Of a stretch of DNA of 64,000 nucleotides, positions 1-12,418 are shown piece after piece. This stretch comes from Tigriopus japonicus (taxonomy: Eukaryota; Arthropoda; Copepoda; Harpacticoida; Harpacticidae), in assembly GCA_010645155.1 (NCBI GenBank), contig CM021317.1, forward strand, positions 12,800,545 through 12,864,544. Direction: 5' to 3'. The notes below the pieces were generated by a model. The model had not been told where the DNA came from. It made no database searches and saw nothing but the letters and a program-made list of their open reading frames with translations. Position 1 is the first letter of the stretch, and each line of letters begins with the position of its first letter. The position numbers and the translations under genes are program-made.

Positions 1-1696
1 TTGCAAATGACACTCAAATTTGTGTTTGCTGATATAGCTGAGCACAATACGAAATCTCCATTAGGTGACCCTACCTTGCGACCTCGCGCAAAAAAGCTTG
101 CCCAACACACCAAGTCACATCACTAATCACTACTAGAGACGCTTTATTGTGTAGCTTGAAACAACGTTGCTGGGAGTTTCAAGCCGACACTTTTAGAAGC
201 TGTTTTTAATTGTATGCAGTGTGCCACTTAGTAATGGGGGGCAAACAAGAGATTGGGCAAGCTGTACTGGCACAGTGCTTGGGCTTGCTGAAGCTTGGCA
301 TAGCTTGGGTGTCTGTACAAGTACTTTACCCAGCTAACAGGTTTGCCAAATTTGCTATGAACGAAGAATAAACTTGACATCCGAATTTCACTAACCAGGC
401 TGATTCAGCTAAATAGGGCCCATACCTTTGAAAAGATGTATTTTTAAGAAAATTACACACTTCAATTCTCTCACATGGGGAAATGCAAAAGATTTCAAGA
501 ATACTAAAAAAAGATTTGGCATTTTATTTTTCATGCCGGAAACTCTGAGTAAACGAGATTGTTCTGGAAGTGTGACTTCTAAATCTCGGTCTTGATTAGC
601 CTCAAAAGTGCATTCATATGTGGCCTAGAACCGAAACAAAAAAACATGGTTTTGCAAATGCTATCCAAATTGAAATATTTTTTGTATCACTTCCACTATT
701 TATTGCTAAATTATTAAGGTCAAAAGATCATCAAAAATGCAACTTGACATTTTTTTCTTCTTAAGTCACTCTGCAAGTATCTTAACTCTTCAAAGAGCAA
801 CTGCCGGTAACTGCATCTTCCAATGTTCCTTGAGCTTGCCAAGTGTATTGGTGTATTGCCCAAGTAATGCTTGTCAACAACTTGTTCTTGGGTGTCTGTG
901 ATGACCCATTACTTGCCCAAGTCACATCACTAGTGCCACTGCATACTTTGAAAGATAAACTCTATGCTGCCACATTTTGCCCTTCTGTCAAGATTTTTTT
1001 CTCATCATTTTTCTACAGTGCCAATTTTTAATTTAGTTCGAAAATTTTCATTCCCATTTTTTGAGCCGCAAATTTTCCCCACACTGTCACTTTCTAGCAC
1101 TCTTCAATTGCTTTTGTATTTTCCTGCCTCCTAAAATTTTCTTTGTCCTGGAGTTTTCCTTACTGCCATTTTTCTGCCCCCACTGCCATTTTAACAGAAA
1201 GTGGCAGGAAAAACTGCCACCCGGCATCGCAGGTTTGACCCGATGTTTCCCGTTCTCGTTTTTTCTTGAAATCTTGTTTTGATCTCCAAGCGCATTTTGA
1301 GTTTTTTTCGAGCTAATTTGTGACGTCCCTGTTCAAATACCGTGATGCAATAAAGCACGAGACTAAACGAATTATTTTCAACCAATCTTTGCCCACGGAA
1401 ATTCTTCTTCAAATTGCATTGTCTTGACTTTTTCTTATGCGCTCGTCACCCTGAACTCGGGTTTCGTCACTGTTCAGTTGATCCACAACAACATTAACAA
1501 CAACAACCCGAGTCGCTATTTGGCATTCACACCAGCCAACTCTAAAGGAAATCTCATCTCATGAGGTTCTGTACAGCAAACCAGAAAACCTACGCTAACG
1601 TGCTATGAAGGTTCTTTAACGCGCTAGACACAAACAGTCTTTCCCTTCACGCCCAAGTGAACCGATTTCGTCTGATATTCCGATCCCTTCAGCGGT
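1..1696. other. Upstream region of TAF1, no gene recognised
   Basis: No open frame here resembles a known protein. The stretch is AT-rich with short pyrimidine runs. A block of about 15 bases (CAAGTCACATCACTA) occurs at 111-125 and again at 918-932, each preceded by CTTGCCCA, which looks like remnants of one dispersed repeat. The TAF1 promoter should lie in the last few hundred bases, but I see no clear TATA box. A CCCTTCAG sequence ending at 1691, just before the TAF1 start codon, could be a splice acceptor, so an untranslated first exon may also lie in this interval. Confidence 0.5.
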
Positions 1697-4600
1697 ATGG
1701 CGTGCTCATCCTCGTCAGATTCCGAGGACGAGACCCGATTCAACGACGATGAAGACGACGAAGAGGGCGAAGAAGGCAATGCCACCGCCAACGGATCCTC
1801 AGCCTCATCCTCATCGAAACGAGGCCCGGGCCCAGGATCGTCGGGGGGCCTCTCGCTCATGGGCCTCGTGTTCGGCAACATCGACGGTCAAGGCCAACTC
1901 ACGGGCAGCGATGTGCTGGATGCCGATTCCAGCGCCAAATTGGCCGGTCTCGAGCAACTCTTGGGCGGAAGAGGGGCCGCAGAACTCATGGAAGACGACC
2001 ATGATCAAGACCCAACCGCCACCACGGGGGTAACGAAATGAACCGCCTCTTTTTGCCGAGCGAGAGCCCTCTTTGGCTCCAGGCCAGGCTGCATAAAACG
2101 GAAACGGAACCACCAATTCATTCTATTTTCAGACTAATGACGGGGAAGAGGAGTACGATGGCGTGTCCAAGGACCCCAATGCCCAGGATTTTGAATCCAT
2201 GGATGAGGCTCTGTCTGATGAGTCCGATTCCAGCGAGGATGAACAACGGCCCACCGATTCAAAAGTCGGTCAATTGGCTTCAAAACCGGAGGTGCCGCCC
2301 GAATCGCTCGTGAAAACGGAAATCAAGTCTGAAAATCCGTTGAAAGAAGAAGAAAAAGGGGAAAAAGAGGACCGCACCAAACCCGTGGTAAGTCAACCGT
2401 CCCAGATGGAAAATGAAGAGGTCAAGGACGCCCAATCCGAGACGGATTCTGCAATCTCCAAGGCGGATGACTCGGCTGGGCAACTGATGCCACCGCCGGT
2501 GGAAATTCCCAAACCCGCTTCGTCCGAGCCATCCTCGGTCAAGGTCGAAGTCCCCGTGAAACGCGATCATCGACCTTTAGCGAGTATGCTCCCGGCTAAA
2601 TATAAAGGTAAGTCCGGTTCTCGGTGTCTGTTCGAGGTGATTGATTGACAAAGTTTGATGGATGGGTTAGATGTGGATGTCCAGGAGCTGTTTCCCGAGT
2701 TTCGCCACGGGAAAGTTTTGCGGTTTTCTCGCCTGTTCCCCATCAAAGAGTCTCATTTACCCCGTCCTTGGAAGCATCTCAAGAAGAAGGCCAAAAAACG
2801 CCTACCGGAGAGCTCAGGTCCAACCTCGGGCGAAAACGAAGGGGATGGAGCGCATGGAACAACGGGCGTGGATGAGCCCCCGGCTTTCCGCACTTGGCAA
2901 TTTGATTACGCCCCCTATCCGGAGGATCCTAATTTCTACGAAGAAGACGATGCCGTTCGCTTTCACAAACCCAAGGAGGAAACATCAGCCGAAGAGGATG
3001 CGGCTGAAGGTCGAGAGAAGGAAAGCAAAGGGCCCAAAGCCACGGATTGGCGATGGGGCCCGGCTCAATATTGGTACGTTGAACTACTTTTGCTTTGGAT
3101 TTGATCGGTGAACGGCATGTTCATCAACCTTACGAGATGGAAGTAGACTTCAGCCTATTATGGCGGCAACAGAAATCTATGCAAAGGACAGAGGAGAGCT
3201 TACTAAAAGCAATCAAATGAACGTATTTTTTTGGGCAGTTGGTCCACCGTGTTTTTTCTCAGAGTCATTGCAGCACTTTGCCACCAAATGGCACGGTTAT
3301 TTATTTTCTTTATTTTCTTGCCCCAATTTAATTAACCTCGAACTTGGTTTAGGTACGATATCTTGGGGGTACCGGACAATGTCGAAGACTACGATTACGG
3401 TCTCAAAACAGCCATCGAACACATGGATGACGATGTGATGGGCGACACCAAGATGAAGCGGGAACGATTGGAATCGAATAAGGAAAACAAGATGATGGGC
3501 GAACCGAGTGAGAAGCGACCCAAGATCGAATTTCCTGACGACGCGTTCTTAATGGTGACCCAAACCAATTGGGAAGAAGACGTGGTTTGGAATGGCGACG
3601 ATATTCGGCACAAGGTGAGATCCTCTCCGGGCATGAGCCTGTTTTTAAAAGTGTTGATGGTTGTGCACGCTTACAGGTTATGCAAAAGTTGAACTCCAAG
3701 ACCAACATGGCCGGATGGGTGCCCACGGGGGTCAATCGCACCGCCGGATCTTTCAGCCAACCCGGCAAAGGAGGGGGTCTCCCAGGCATCAAGCTTCAAA
3801 CCATCAAGAAACCCGAGAACGGAGACGACATTTTCTACTCGATATTTCCGGTAGAAAACGAAGAATTAGCTTATGGTAAGAAAAAAGGTCGTGTTTAATG
3901 GTTTATGCTTTTCGAAAACAAATGTTGTTCTCTGAAATAGGCCGTTGGGAGGACGAAGTGATCTGGGACACCGAGGATGTGCCCAAAAAATTGAAGCCTA
4001 AAATGGTGTCCTTGGATCCTAACGATGACAACATCATCTTGGGTATCCCTGACGACATTGACCCCTCGACTCTCCCCTCAGATCAACCCGTGAGAAAAGT
4101 CAAAATCATTCAGAAGCACGTCAAGAAATCGAGAATGTTGCTCAATAGATCAGGTACGTTGGTTCAATCAGCATAAACAAGACGACGACTTCAAATACGG
4201 AAACTAAAGATCGTTTCTTTTCCCTTCTCTTTCCATCTCTAGGCATCATTAGTGTGATCGAAGAGGAGAGTCCTCCTCCTCCGCCCAAAGTGGACAACAA
4301 AGATCCGTTCAACATTTCCAACGACGAGTTTTATCAAGTGAAAGCTCAAGAATCGATGATCAAGGTAGCTCCCGGGGGAACACTTCTCCAGCATGGAACC
4401 CCAGTTGTGGAGTTATCAGCACCTTTCGTTCCCACGCACATTGGTCCCATCAAGCTCAAGCAATTCCATCGATGGCCTCTCAAACGGTTTTCTCATGGGC
4501 CTTTGGCTAACTACAACAACTTTGTAGGAGTGAACCCTTTGACGAAGCATATCAAAAAGAAGGCCCGGGTAAGACCTTATTTTTCAAAATGAGCCTTAGA

Positions 4601-7600
4601 AGTGGTTACTATTTTGTTGTCCAATAATTAGGCTCGAGAAGCGGAACGGCAAGCGGCAGGTGGAGGAGAAATCTTCTTTATGAGGACCCCCGAGGATCTC
4701 AGTGGACGAGATGGTGAACTGATCCTAGTGGAATACATGGAGGAACATCCGCCTCTGCTCAATCTTGTGGGCATGGCCACCAAGATTAAGAACTACTACA
4801 AACGCAAACCTGGAAGTGACGCTCCGTCAAACAAGCCCAAATACGGTGAACTCGTGCCAGCACACACCAGTCCTTTCTTGGGACAAATGGTGCCCGGTCA
4901 AGTGGTCCAGACCTTCGAGAACAATCTGTACCGAACGCCCATCTATGAGCACAAGATGCCCACCACAGATTTCGTAGTGATCCGGACCCGAAATGAGTAC
5001 TCGATCCGAGAGGTGGATACCATTTTCTGTGCCGGCCAGGAATGTCCATTGTATGAAGTGCCTGGTCCAAATTCGAAGAAGGCGAATAATTTTGCCAGGG
5101 ACTTTTTACAAGTGTTTATCTACAGGTTGTTCTGGCGATCGCCAGACAATCCCAAAAGAATCAAAATGGACGAGATCAAACGAGCTTTTCCCGCCCATTC
5201 TGAAAGCAGCATTCGCAAACGACTCAAACCGTGTTCCCAATTCCACCGCACAGGCCACGACTCCAATTGGTGGGTAATCAAACCCAACTTCAGATTGCCG
5301 TCAGAGGAGGAGATGCGAGCCATGGTCACACCTGAGCAATGTTGCGCCTTCTTCTCTATGATAGCCGCGGAACAGAGGCTCAGAGATGCGGGATATGGAG
5401 AGAAATCCCTTTTAGCCCAACAGGACGACGACGACGAAGAGACAGCCATGAAAATGGACGATGAAGTCAAGGTTGCTCCTTGGAACACCACACGAGCCTA
5501 CATTCTAGCCATGAAGGGTGAGCTATTGTTTCAGTGGGGGAAACATGATATAGGAGAATACAATATTGGGCTAGAATGGATATTTTTTTGTTTTAGGCAA
5601 GTGTTTGCTGCAGTTGACTGGACCAGCGGATCCGACAGGTCCAGCTCGGGAGGGCTTCTCCTATGTGCGAATTCCTAATAAACCCACCAACAAAGAAGAA
5701 GTTGAACAAGCCCCAAAACGAACAGTCACGGGTACTGATGCCGATCTGAGAAAGTTACCCTTGAAGGACGCGCGAAACATCTTGCGCAAGAACGGTGTTC
5801 CAGAGGATGAGATTAAGAAGCTCAGTCGTTGGGAAGTCATCGACGTAGTGCGAACACTCTCCACAGAAAAGGTCAAAGCTGGTGAGGACGGGGACCACAA
5901 ATTCAGTCGTGGTAATCGGTTTTCTATCGCCGAGCACCAGGAGAGATATCGCGAAGATTGTCAACGGATTTTTGAGACGCAAAATCGCGTTCTGGCCTCA
6001 AGTGAAGTCCTCTCTTCTGATGAGAGTGAATCCTCTGAAGAAGAAGAGGTCAATGACGATGACTTGTTCGAGATGGGCAAGAACATGGAAAACCTCTTGT
6101 CCAACAAGAAAACCAGTTCCCAACTGAACCGTGAGCGTGAAGAGATCGAGAGACGTAAACTAAAGATGATGATGGATGAAGACCGCATGGACAGCACGCC
6201 TCAGTCCAATAAGCGGAAGAAAGATGATGACGAGCAAAGCAATTCCAGTCAAGGACCTACCAAATTCCTTAGGATCACGCGCGTGTTCAAGAACCAATCC
6301 GGCAAAGAATATACCAGAACAGAAATCGTTCGAAAGCCTATGGTGGTGGAAACGTATGTCAGGATCAGGCAAACCAAGGACGAAGCCTACATCAAACAGT
6401 TCGCCACTCTAGACGATTCGGCCAAGGAAGAAATGAAGAAGGAGAAGCGAAGACTCCAAGAACAGCTCCGGAGAATCAAGCGAAATCAGGAAAGAGAACG
6501 TCTCGGGCTCACCAAATCATCAAAGCGTAAGACCAAAGCCAAGCCCGATTTGAAACTTCGTTGTGGTGCTTGTGGAGCTAAGGGCCATATGAGAACCAAC
6601 AAAGCGTGTCCCAAGTTTGTAGGGGGTGAATTTGATGGCCCAATTAATGTGGCCATGACCGAAAGAGATGAGGAAGAGTTGGAGAAAGAAATCTTCGACA
6701 TGGAAGAGACGGCCGATGAATCCCTGATCAACGTCGACGGAACCAAAATGAAACTGTCCGGTAAAGTGTTGAAGCACGCAGATGAGATCCGAAAGAAGAC
6801 AATGATCCTGAAGGTTCCCAAGCAAACTTTGAAGGGTGGTCGGAGACGCCGTGCGGGCACAGTAGAACATTGTGATTACTTGACCAACAAGAACTACAAA
6901 CCTGTGAAGCGACGACGAACTGATCCAGTCGTTTCTCTGGCCTCGTTTTTGGAAGGTCTTCATGCCGAGTTGCGCGTCATGGATGAAGCCCTCCAATTCT
7001 TGCAGCCCGTTAACACTAAGAAGGTCATCGATTACTTGGACAAAGTCAAGATCCCCATGGATTTGGCTACCATTCGAGAAAACATTCAACGCAAAAAGTA
7101 TCACAGTCGAGAGGAATTCTTGGGTGATATTAGTCAGATTGTGGACAACTCGCGGATCTATAACGGAGAGCAAGACATCCACACCATTAACGCTAAGAGA
7201 CTCTTTGATGTGGTCATCAATAAGTTCTCCGAAAATGAGGATAAACTTCAAAAGCTTGAAAAGGCCATCAATCCTTTATTGGACGACGATGATCAAGTCG
7301 GCCTCTCCTATATATTCACTCAGCTTTTGGAGGAGAAACTCAAGGTTTTGCCCGAGTCGTGGCCTTTCGTGAAGCCTGTCAATCGAAAAGCTATGAAGCA
7401 TTACTACGATAAAATCAAGCATCCCATGGATTTGGAGACTATATCGAAGAAAGTTAGCAAACACACCTACCACTCGAGTCGAGAATTCCTGCACGATATT
7501 GGACTCATCTTTAATAACAGCCTCGAGTTCAATGGACCCGATTCCGAATACACAAAGAAAGCCAATAAGCTCTTGGAAATATCACAAGAGTTTCTGAACT

Positions 7601-10100
7601 CCTTCTCAGAGCACATCACTCAACTCGAGGATCGCATCCGAGATACGCAAGCCCGAGCCTTGGAGAACGCCGATCTAGAGTCCACAACCATGGATGACTT
7701 GCCGGTTAAGAAAAAGCGAGGTCGTCCGCGCAAGAAGAAAATGCCCCTCTCCTCCGAGTTCATTAGCGAGGATGCTCGGTCGCCCAATCTCGATGATGAC
7801 GACGATGATGATGATGAAGATGAAGACGGGGCGAACGTTGATCTAGAGAAGGACCTTCAGTATTCTAGTGACGAGGACGACATGGAGGATGACGATTGGG
7901 AGCCTGTGGAAGGAGAGGAAGGTTCGGTTACCGTCACTCTAGATCCTAACATCCAGCATCAGGATCAAGAAGTGGATGTTGTCAATCTAGGTAAGTTCAT
8001 GATGAGCTTGGTTGGTGGTTCTGTGAACCACTCATTAGTGGGATCCTTTGAACGAGAGTGCTATACCATAAAACTGTATCGGTGATTTCGTGTTGTTACA
8101 AAGTCAAGCAATTGAACTCCTGCGACAAACAGTCAAGGATGCTGTGATAATGCATTGATGGATGGTATCTGTTAAGACGGTTTAGTTCACTTCTTCGTGA
8201 GAAAAAAATAGTTCAGTCTCGGTTTTCGCCGATTTTGAGGGGGTTCCCGGAGTTGTTGGGAGGTGGTATTTTAATAAGGTACCAGTTATGATACCAGTCA
8301 GCTCAGTTAAGCGCATTTGATGTGTAGTAATTGACAATTGTAGCATCAAATTCTCAACAACTTTCCCTGTGGTCCTCACTCCCACCATTAACGAGCAGAA
8401 AGTTAATATTGCACTGTGAGAAACGCGGAAAACAATTCATCGATGGGAAAACTTCAATCATTTTAACAACTACCTCAAAATAACAAGGAACAAGAGAACG
8501 GAAAGTCAACCATTGTTGGAAAAGAACATTCAACTTTAATCGACAATTTTCCAACACACCAGTACAAAAGAACAATTCTATTTAACTAGGTTAACAATTG
8601 CCCAAAGTTTCATTTGATCTTATCCCCTTGCCACTGATACTCCTCATGCCTGAAGTCATCACATGTTGAAGACGGCAAAATGGCTTGGGGTACTCTTGCA
8701 CCCGGGTTCAAACTTGAGCTGTGCATCGGATCCGAAAGGTCCTCCAAATCCAATCCGAACTAAATTTTCAAAATCCGAATCCGAAAATTTGATGCTCAAT
8801 CCGAGCGAATCCGAATCCGAAAATTTGAACGAATCCGAAAATTTGCCATGCAATCCGGAAAAATCCGAATATTTGCCATGCAATCCGAAAAAATCCGAAA
8901 ATTTGCCGTGATATCCGAAATCCTAAATTCGCTTGATTGGCACTTGACCTAGCAAATTTGGAAACCTAAACTATTGATTTATTACCGGCGCTGGTTCCTT
9001 AGGCCTTTGTTATTACATCAGGTCAAGGCGTGTTCAGGGCTTCAAATCGCAGCCTCTTTCTGACCTTCAAAACCTTCACACGGCTCGCCTATTCGTTCAA
9101 GTTCCTAATCGAATACTTCTTCCCCACATAGCTAGAATATCATAGAAGTATGATAATATAGATAGTAAAATACAAAATATCGTTTGGTAAGTGATATTCT
9201 TCGCCTTCGAAAAGACGAAGGTGAATGAAAAAGTTATTTTTCTTATACGCAGTTAAGAAAAGAGACTAGAGAAGTAACATGTTTCATGTAGACGAAACCT
9301 TACAGTTCCTAGTGATTCCAGTAGCCTCTTTCTTCCAGAAAGACAAGTGCTCATTGTTTTCCGTGTAGGCACTTCGATAATGTAGCCGGCTAGTTCTCAA
9401 AAACGCAAATAACGGAAATGAATTGAAACGTTGTTACAGACCTTCACAATCAAGATCGGAGGTATTCCACACTTTAACAAAACAATATTGTACCTTTTTC
9501 AATGTTGATAACATTTTGGTATTGTTTTGCTTTTCTTTTTTTCACTACTCTACTTTTTGATGAATTGTTAATGAATTATGAAAATACCATTTCGTTTCAG
9601 GCTCTATGGGGTATTACCAAGAAATTCAAGCCGGGGATGGTCGGCCTGCCGTTCAAATTGAGGCCCCCAATATTGTTTACCAAGAGGAAGAGCCCGTTGA
9701 TGAGAATTACGATCCCACGGATTTCCTGCACAACTTGGGAGCCCCCCAGACAATGGAGACGGTGGAACAGCAACACCACCATCACCAACAACAACAACAA
9801 CCTGTTCTTGTCCAAGAAGGAGAAGGAGTGGTCGAGGCCACCATCTCCATGCCAGATGAGGTGCACGAGGCCATTGATCTGGGTAATCATCAAGATCAAC
9901 AATTGTTACTGCAGCAACAACAAAAACCGACCGTGGATGTCATCAACGATGACTTGAACATCACCGACGAATCCGATGATGAAGACGAGGAAAGTCAAAA
10001 TGCTCCGCCCACTTTAGATGACAAGACGGTGGTGGCTCCGCCCGCTCCTTCCCTCATTCCTGAACCGCCGCCCCTGGATGAGGATGGGATTTGGTTCTAA
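1697..10100 (+). CDS. TAF1: TAF1, transcription initiation factor TFIID subunit 1 (10 coding exons)
   Basis: TAF1 is the largest TFIID subunit. It scaffolds the complex, binds TBP, TAF7 and promoter DNA, and reads acetylated histones in the nucleus. Exons with GT/AG borders in consistent phase are 1697-2029, 2133-2607, 2671-3073, 3353-3614, 3677-3875, 3941-4153, 4243-4568, 4632-5517, 5597-7990 and 9601-10100. Together they encode 1996 residues, close to animal TAF1 length. Visible parts in order: acidic serine-rich N-terminus with a TAND-like GLVFGNIDG segment (about 50-95); the ELFPEF and [10 protein letters not shown] motifs; the central TAF1 domain with [14 protein letters not shown] and [14 protein letters not shown]; a winged-helix segment (about 910-955); a CCHC zinc knuckle [17 protein letters not shown] (about 1354-1370); bromodomains at about 1475-1585 and 1600-1707; a KRGRPRKKK patch (about 1740); and an acidic, Q/H-rich tail ending EDGIWF. 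The start has G at -3 and +4. Introns are 62-279 bp except the last, which is 1.6 kb. Confidence 0.96.
7991..9600 (+). other. TAF1 intron 9 (1.6 kb)
   Basis: This is the only long TAF1 intron. The donor is CTAG|GTAAGT at 7990/7991 and the acceptor TTTCAG at 9600, phase 1. It contains a low-complexity stretch at about 8735-8925 built on the words AATCCGAA and AAAATTTGCC in irregular tandem. No coding potential is seen apart from read-through of exon 9 for about 95 bases. Confidence 0.85.
8735..8925. repeat. Degenerate tandem repeat with AATCCGAAAATTTG words
   Basis: Copies of AATCCGAA and CGAAAATTTG recur irregularly, with CCATGCAATCC blocks repeated at roughly 30-bp spacing near the right half. 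A related word set appears near 23170-23240 in the SLC17 gene intron, so it may belong to a dispersed repeat. Confidence 0.6.
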
Positions 10101-10263
10101 TGTTGAAAGTTTTGTATGCATTAAATTTAACATGGAATATTGAAATTGTAACAGTCGCTCATGAGTAGTCCCCTAGTTGATGACGATGTGCTTGTAGAGA
10201 GCACCAATTTGCAGTATACTCTGAACGAGAGCTCTATATTGAACTTATGAACTATTGAGGCGG
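10101..10263 (+). other. TAF1 3' untranslated region (putative)
   Basis: The sequence follows the TAA at 10098-10100. An ATTAAA hexamer lies about 20 bases downstream (near 10119) and could serve as a poly(A) signal. The end of the transcript is not otherwise visible. Confidence 0.45.
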
Positions 10264-10925
10264 GATCTTAGATTTGTTGTGCCTGAAGTTCTAAAATTGA
10301 CCACAGGAGGCACCATAATCGGTTGAGAAAAAAACGGCGTCATTTTAAGCAACTTTCAAAGACGCTCATTTTGCGTCTCCAAAAAAAAATAATTGAAGTG
10401 TTGTATAATTGAATCATTTTCTAACATGAAACAGGGGTCACATTTGACTTATTCCACTCTATTTGAGGCATCTCTGTCGATTTCGAGTCAAATTTTGGGC
10501 CTTGAGGATCCCCAACCTTTTAAGTTAAAATAAACTGTTAATTTTGACATTTGCTGTGGATGCACAATTTTTGCAATGCAAAAGTTGTGGATTGTGATCA
10601 AGAGTCTGTATTATTCAGAGTGGTCATGTCATTGATATTCAAAATTTTCTAACCGGGCTTCAAAAACCCTTCTTTGCAATCTATTTATAGCAAGTATTAA
10701 ATCTAATTACAGCAAGTATTTGCAATCTTTCTTGCTTTTTAAAGTTCATTTCTAATAATAGCTCTGCATCAGTTTAAAGCACCATAACGTCCACTTAAAC
10801 AAAGGGTTTTTGAAACACTTTAAGAAAATTTGGAGTATTAAGATGACATGACCACCATGAATAATACTGACCATGGTGCGCCTCTTTTGGTCCATTTTAG
10901 AACCTCAGGCACAACGGATCTGGTA
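10264..10925. repeat. Foldback/MITE-like inverted repeat downstream of TAF1
   Basis: Two blocks on the left (about 10266-10320, with TTGTGCCTGA and GTTCTAAAAT; and about 10604-10676, with TATTATTCA and GGTCATGTCAT) recur as reverse complements on the right (about 10870-10925 and 10800-10875). The left arm carries about 280 extra bases between its two blocks that the right arm lacks. No transposase fragment is visible. Termini and target duplication could not be fixed. Confidence 0.65.
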
Positions 10926-11229
10926 TCTTGCTTCATGGTATTAAAGCATCGATTTTCTCTATGAATAAATATTATTGTACATGCCCCCGTAAAAAAAATG
11001 CGTTAATTAATATTGCACGTCCAGCCATTCCTTATTTTAAGTAAGGCATCAAATTTTGGTAAAAAATATTGCAATGTGTAGGTTATAAAAATTGTGAAAT
11101 GCTAAAAATGCAGTATTTAACGTAAATATTTTGAAACATAACGTTACAACAGTAATTACAAACATCTTCAATTTTTGTCCAAAATTGCAAAGATGGGGAA
11201 AATTTCAAAAACAATTTTGGAATATGTTT

Positions 11230-11339
11230 TTTGGGTTGCAGATTTTTTATTACTGGTACAAGGAATGGGATTCCCTGTAAAAAAAAGTTAATTATTGATG
11301 TTACCACATAAAATTTACATTAATATTATATTTGGTCTA
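11230..11339 (-). mobile_element. LINE 3'-end fragment (minus strand), left part
   Basis: Read on the minus strand, the segment starts GTAGACCAAAT and runs to TTTACAGGGAATCCCATTCC then a GTAATAAAAAA tail. Two + strand copies, near 24757-24850 and 29434-29531, share the same start, the TTTACAGGG-N-ATTCCTTGTA core and the A-rich end. The 24.8-kb copy follows the stop codon of a reverse-transcriptase reading frame, so this is the 3' end of that LINE family. The fragment stops at 11339, where the foldback mariner element begins. Confidence 0.75.
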
Positions 11340-12418
11340 CAGGGTGGCTGATAAGTCTGGGACCGCAGTTTTTGCTATGTAGATCGTTCATTTCAAACAA
11401 TTTAGCACTTATCATTTGTCACAACAAACATACAGCTGTTGGAAAAGAGCCGTGTTAAACACTTTCAAATTAGTCTTACTAAGCACATGGAAATTGGACA
11501 CATTTGTGGAACCACCAACGCACGTGTAACACGCACAAACTATTCAGATAGTAATGCCCATGCTATCTCAAGGGTATTGTTTAGAGTCACAATATTCTTG
11601 CAGAACTTTGCATAGGCTCTTGACTCCGGCATGGATCACAAATTAAAATCCATTGGATTGAGATCAGGGCTTGAAGGCAGCTTCATTTCCCTTCTCTTAA
11701 CGTCATGGATTTTTTGCTGCTCCTGACATCTTGGCTTCTGACACTGAAGGAAAGATATGGAATCTTTCTTTGCCCTTTTAGAGACGTATCCTATATGTTT
11801 ATAATGGTTTATTGCTATTCTGACAAACTTTCTAATCAAATTGCTCATTTGCATAGTTTTCAAAATCTCCTGATCTGATTTTCCCTCTTTGTAAAGCTCA
11901 ACTACTGTCCTTTAAAGGATTTTACAAACTCCATGTTGATGTAAGCAATAACGTATTGTCTCAAATTTGTGTACCATTTTCAGAAGCCATTGTTTTTGCA
12001 TATCTTTCCATAAATGTCAGAAGCCCAGATGCCAGGAGCAGCAAAAAATCCATGACGTTAAGAGAAGGGAAATGAAGCTGCCTTCAAGCCCTGATCTCAA
12101 TCCAATGGATTTTAATTTGTGATCCATGCCGGAGTCAAGAGCCTATGAAAAGTTCTGCAAGAATGTTGGGACTCTAAAGAATACCCTTGAGATAGCATGG
12201 GCAATAATATCTGAATAGTTTGTGCGTGTTACATTTGCGTCAGTGGTTCCACAAATGTGTCCAATTTTTATTTGCTAAGTAAGACTAATTTGAAAATGTT
12301 TAACACGGCTCTTTTCCAACAGCTGTACGTTTGTTGTGACAAACTGTAAGTGTTAAATTGTTTGAAATAAACGATCTACATAGCAAAAACTGCGATCCCA
12401 GACTTATCCGCCACCCTG
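11340..12418 (-). mobile_element. Tc1/mariner-type foldback element with transposase remnants
   Basis: The 1079-bp element starts CAGGGTGGCTGATAAGTC and ends with its inverted counterpart GACTTATCCGCCACCCTG. Arms of about 400 bp (11340-11742 and 12014-12418) are near-perfect reverse complements. On the minus strand the 271-bp loop reads as a mariner helix-turn-helix domain (VVELYKEGKSDQEIL, then FVRIAINHYKHIGYVSKR). It then joins directly to a C-terminal catalytic motif SPDLNPMDF in the left arm, so the middle of the transposase is deleted. The right arm holds an inverted copy of the same 3' part. The flanks are TA on the left and CA on the right, consistent with a TA target duplication with one change. 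Confidence 0.85.

Noticed and set aside
6520..7251. 243-codon open frame antisense to the TAF1 bromodomain region
   Set aside because: It lies wholly opposite strongly supported TAF1 coding sequence and shows no family motif; it is a shadow frame.
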